64,000 nucleotides of DNA from Tetragonia tetragonoides. Lineage: Eukaryota; Streptophyta; Magnoliopsida; Caryophyllales; Aizoaceae. The DNA lies in contig CM076146.1 of NCBI GenBank assembly GCA_038025085.1, positions 18,574,001 through 18,638,000 of the forward strand, in the 5' to 3' direction. Below, one piece after another: positions 60,427-64,000 of the stretch. Made by a program: the position numbers and the translations under genes. Each line of letters begins with the position of its first letter. Position 1 is the first letter of the stretch. Under the pieces are notes generated by a model that made no database searches, was not told the DNA's origin, and saw only the letters and a list, made by a program, of their open reading frames with translations.

Positions 60427-63400
60427 TGTGGGGCCAGATTCTCGGGTATTCCTGGATTAGGACCCGGAAATCGTCGCGTTACATGCCAGAGGCACGTCCC
60501 ACGGAAATCGACCGATTGAAGAGGCCAATTGTCAAGGAATCATCTTAGGGTTCGAAGTCGCCACCTTGTTATGGCCCGAACAAGGATGAATTTTTACAAA
60601 GAAGAGTCGCCACCTTGTTATGAGCCAAACAAGGAAGGGTTTTTACAAAAGAAAGGGCTTTATAAACGATTTTAAAGAAAATCATTTAAGAAACCCAAAA
60701 GTTGACTCCATAGCGATAAGGCACGAAAATTCTATGATTGGTCTGCGAATACAAAGATCTTGGTTTGGGGTCTAGGTTAGAAGGTGCGGACGTCCTCGGA
60801 CCCGTCTCCTCCTCCGTACTGAGTACGGTGTCTTCACTAATACGTTGTATCCCATATGAAAGTTTTGAATTATATTATGCAATGCCTTGAATGATAAAAT
60901 AAAAACACATATATGTACACATTATCACTTAGCACACTTGTATATAAAAATCGATTTTGAACCAGTGTATTCGTTTATGTACGGCGGGTTTGGATATTGC
61001 AAATCCTGCACTACGTACCATTCATCGTAGGTCTTGAATCTACTCCTGGATCAAAACTCATGCGTAGTTTTGACTGGGGGATCCGGTCAATAAGACTCCT
61101 TGGGTGCCACTAAGGCGGGTATGGATGTTCTTTTCCATAAAGAGGGATATAATTGAGAAACTTATAGGATAACTCGCAACTTAGAATCGAATTGATCCGA
61201 GGAACCCCCTACTCTCCTCGAAGATGTAGGCAAAGGCTCAAATGGGATGATTAGCCTGCTCATTCGAGGCGTTCAACCCAATAACATTTGGTAATATACG
61301 GGGATCAACCCAATTCTTAGTTTTGAGTATATAGGTTAGACTTCTCAAAAATATTCGTTCTTCACTGGGGAATAGCATTCATTGGGGGTGGATAAATGGA
61401 TGATTTGTGTAGAGTATGGGTATGTATTGGTGGGTAATGGCTTAAAGGAGTCTTTCTGATAGGATCCCTCGGGGTGGCCCGAAGCCAAATAAGAGGGGAC
61501 GATCAATAATTAGCTTCTATTCGATCATAGGTATTCCACTGGGGGAAATGGTTGTAACTGGGGAAATGTGGATTCCACTGGGGAATGTGAATTTGTATGA
61601 AGGTGATTTGATGGAATGGTAGGTGGAACACCCATGATCGCATATAAGCAAATTTTCGATTCTAACCTCGAATTTGGCCTCGGGCCGGGTTGTGTACATA
61701 AACGAATGCACTGGTTTTAAAAACTTTTTGAACATAATATACATCACACAAGTGACAGAAGTTCTTTTCATTTTATTTTCCGAGTTTAATTAGTAGGTGG
61801 AAGTATATGAATGCAAATGTGCAAAATTCAATTAAAGAGGCCTCAGAATAAACAAATTACAAATTGAGTATCTATAATAAAATACAAACAATATCTAAAA
61901 TTCCTAAAAAGGAGAAAAAGACTTGATCTTCATGTATATGGCGCATCCGGGGCTCGATCTTGATCTTCGTCTTCAAAAGTTGGATTTATTCACAAAGGAT
62001 TGGTTCATTTACAAAAGAATTAATTATTTACAAAAGAATTAGTTATTTACAAGAGCGGTTTGAAAGAACCGACAAGGATTTAGTCCAAATGCGACTTATT
62101 AACTCCAAATTTATTTTTATAATTAGTGGGACACACTAATAGAATACACTAGAGATTTTCGTATTTTTGTGAGTTTGTTTGATGATTAAACGAAAATCAT
62201 TTATAGAATCGAACAAAACCGTTTTTACAATAATCTAGACAGAACTTCTAAAATTCATATCTCGGTCATAACTCAACCAAATCGAGTGCTTCAAAAGCCT
62301 AAATTGGTTCACTTTACTTCTTGTTTCTACTGTAAAAATATAAAGTCACGAAAGTTGGCTATAGGTGAGGTATTTACGATTTACGAGCTTCTAGAAGTCT
62401 TTGGATAGACCATTGGCTTTTGATTTATTGGTAAATATTTACAAGTGATATAGCTCTAATATTTACAGGAATTAGACTAGACTTGACGTTGGGTATGTAC
62501 ACAAAGTTTCATGAATTTTAGACAAGTTTAAGTCATTTAACGAAAATAAACAAAAGAACTGTACAAAAAGCCATAATGTTCTAAGTTAACCAAAGTCTTT
62601 CATTTTGACAGAACCAAGCTCGGTTTGATTAAATCAATAAAAATCGAAAACACATCCGAATGGAGTGATTTCAAAGTCTAAATTGGTTCCCAATGAGTCT
62701 ATTATCCAAATCAAAGTTCATTTTCATATTGAAGAGGTGCAAAGCACCGCAGACTTTTCAGTTAAGTGAACATTATCATTTCTAGACATATAGTCGTTTG
62801 GTTAATTTTAGAATTAAATCTACTTCGTTAAAATTGAATTATTCTTTACAGATTGAATCAGACACACTAATTACTTCCTAAATAAACTAACAAGAAAAAT
62901 ACACTATCCTAAGTGGTTAAATTGAGCCATTTATTTACACGGTCGAAATCTGAGAAAATCTTCAAAAGGACAGCATTACTTCATCTTTTGAAAATTCATT
63001 TAAACTTCATCTAGTATCCAAACTGGACGGAATAGGTGGCTGTAGAAAGCTAGGAAAGTCCTCTACAATTTACTCAAAAATAGACCAAGCTCAAAACGTA
63101 GCCATATATTAGTTATTTATAGATCTATGGACGTTGGTTGTTTTTAGATATAGAAACCTCAAAATTCAATTGAGGACTAATTAACCATTTGATCTGGATG
63201 ATGTTTATCTCGTTAGAAAGCCCTCTGGACATAGTTTCCTGTGACACTAATTTCATCAATTTCCAACCGTTGGATCTTCCTAGATCTACAAATGAATTCT
63301 GTACTCAAAACTGTCTCAATCCGAATTATTACAACTTTTGTACAAAAATAAATCCGAGACCTCTATATGCAAAATGACCTTTTTTATTCAATTTCAAGTA

Positions 63401-64000
63401 TATAAAAAATGAAAATGGTGATGAGAAAGAGAGAAACATTCATTGATCATACAATTTTGGCACAAGCAACTCTCTTCCTCACCACAAAAAATCACTCTCT
63501 ACAAGCTGGATCTAAGTCCCCCATGGAGACGGGTTCGTGTGGGCACTTGAACCCTTACCTAGGAATTTTGGCCGCTCAAAAAATAGGGTGGTTCGTGCAC
63601 ACACCTATTAAGAGTCCAACCGGTGAAAATGGGATTATTAAGGGAGATAATAGGATTTAATAGCAATTTATATACAAAATGAAATGGTTAGTGAAAACAC
63701 TTAGAAAAAAAATAATTGAAAGAGAGAGATAAAAGATTACCCTTGCGTAAATCTAGAAATCTCAATCTTCAAAGTTAAGTTAGTTAGTACAAACGCCCTT
63801 TAGTTTGCACTAACTAGATAAGAAAAAGAAGTTTTAGAAATTTAGAAGAAGTTTTTTAGATTAGCTTTAAGTTAAAAAGATGATAGAAAAACTAGAGAGA
63901 GAAAGAGATTTTAAGAAATAGAGATGAGAAAGAGGCAAAGGGCCCTCAAAACAACTTTTTAAGGTGCAATTATAAGGGGGGAAAGATAGGGGAGAATTAG
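60427..64000 (-). repeat. 5' LTR of Tat copy 2, cut by window end
   Basis: At least 3574 bp, collinear with 13660-17302. It shares a short internal duplication of GTCGCCACCTTGTTATG (60560 and 60607), also present in copy 1 near 13790 and 13826. No coding region is supported. Confidence 0.8.

Larger units (their letters stand above)
51440..64000 (-). mobile_element. Tat-lineage Ty3/gypsy retrotransposon, copy 2
   Basis: Minus-strand order: 5' LTR (64000 and beyond to 60427), PBS, leader, Gag (59547-58104), protease (57905-57054), a second Gag-like block (56930-56090), RT, RNase H, a second RNase H, integrase (52720-51624). Two RNase H domains are the mark of the Tat lineage. The 3' LTR is missing. 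Coding regions carry stops and frameshifts. Confidence 0.88.

Overview
This window is plant nuclear DNA, probably from a eudicot with a large, repeat-rich genome. It is AT-rich, with local GC islands inside LTRs. I found no convincing intact host gene and recognised no tRNA, rRNA or CRISPR array. Nearly all of it is layered, decayed transposable elements. Most element genes are broken by stops and frameshifts, and many of the changes are C-to-T or G-to-A, as expected from methylated-cytosine decay. The species cannot be named from the sequence.

Layout. 1-9539: the 5' part of a CACTA (En/Spm) transposon on the minus strand, with a TNPD-like gene (3772-7275) and an eight-exon Transposase_24-type gene (911-3575). 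It sits in a scrap of Ty3/gypsy chromovirus (9540-9908), which is fused to a truncated Tat-lineage element (gag-protease, PBS and a long LTR, 9903-17302). That LTR carries a 5'-truncated LINE with a perfect 18-bp target duplication. 17303-18270 has no recognisable content. About 18275-21166 is a plus-oriented LTR of the chromovirus family. 21167-22558 is a CACTA fragment with a small hAT-like element inside it.

22559-44324 is a minus-strand Tekay/Del-like chromovirus: truncated 3' LTR, integrase with chromodomain, RNase H, RT, protease, Gag, an extra leader ORF, PBS and 5' LTR. Two later insertions split its RNase H. One is a complete 9.85-kb plus-strand non-autonomous Tat-like element (26429-36275) with two LTRs and only gag-like coding. 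The other is a 1.37-kb solo LTR (36326-37694).

44325-51440 is a mosaic: a telomere-like G-rich array, a 22-bp minisatellite, a third CACTA terminus, duplicated exon-like fragments, microsatellites, a pair of perfect palindromes, a 9-bp array and a broken plant-mobile-domain (PMD) gene on the plus strand. 51440-64000 is a second minus-strand Tat element: integrase, dual RNase H, RT, an unexpected second Gag-like block, protease, Gag, leader and a long 5' LTR running off the window.

Insertion order by nesting: the chromovirus came first. The non-autonomous Tat element, the solo LTR and CACTA-2 then landed in it, and the hAT element landed in CACTA-2. Items that stand out are a conserved-looking 183-codon leader ORF in the chromovirus, in-frame triplicated Gag knuckle modules in the non-autonomous element, the extra Gag between protease and RT, a 179-bp spaced motif, and hypervariable GC islands inside LTRs.
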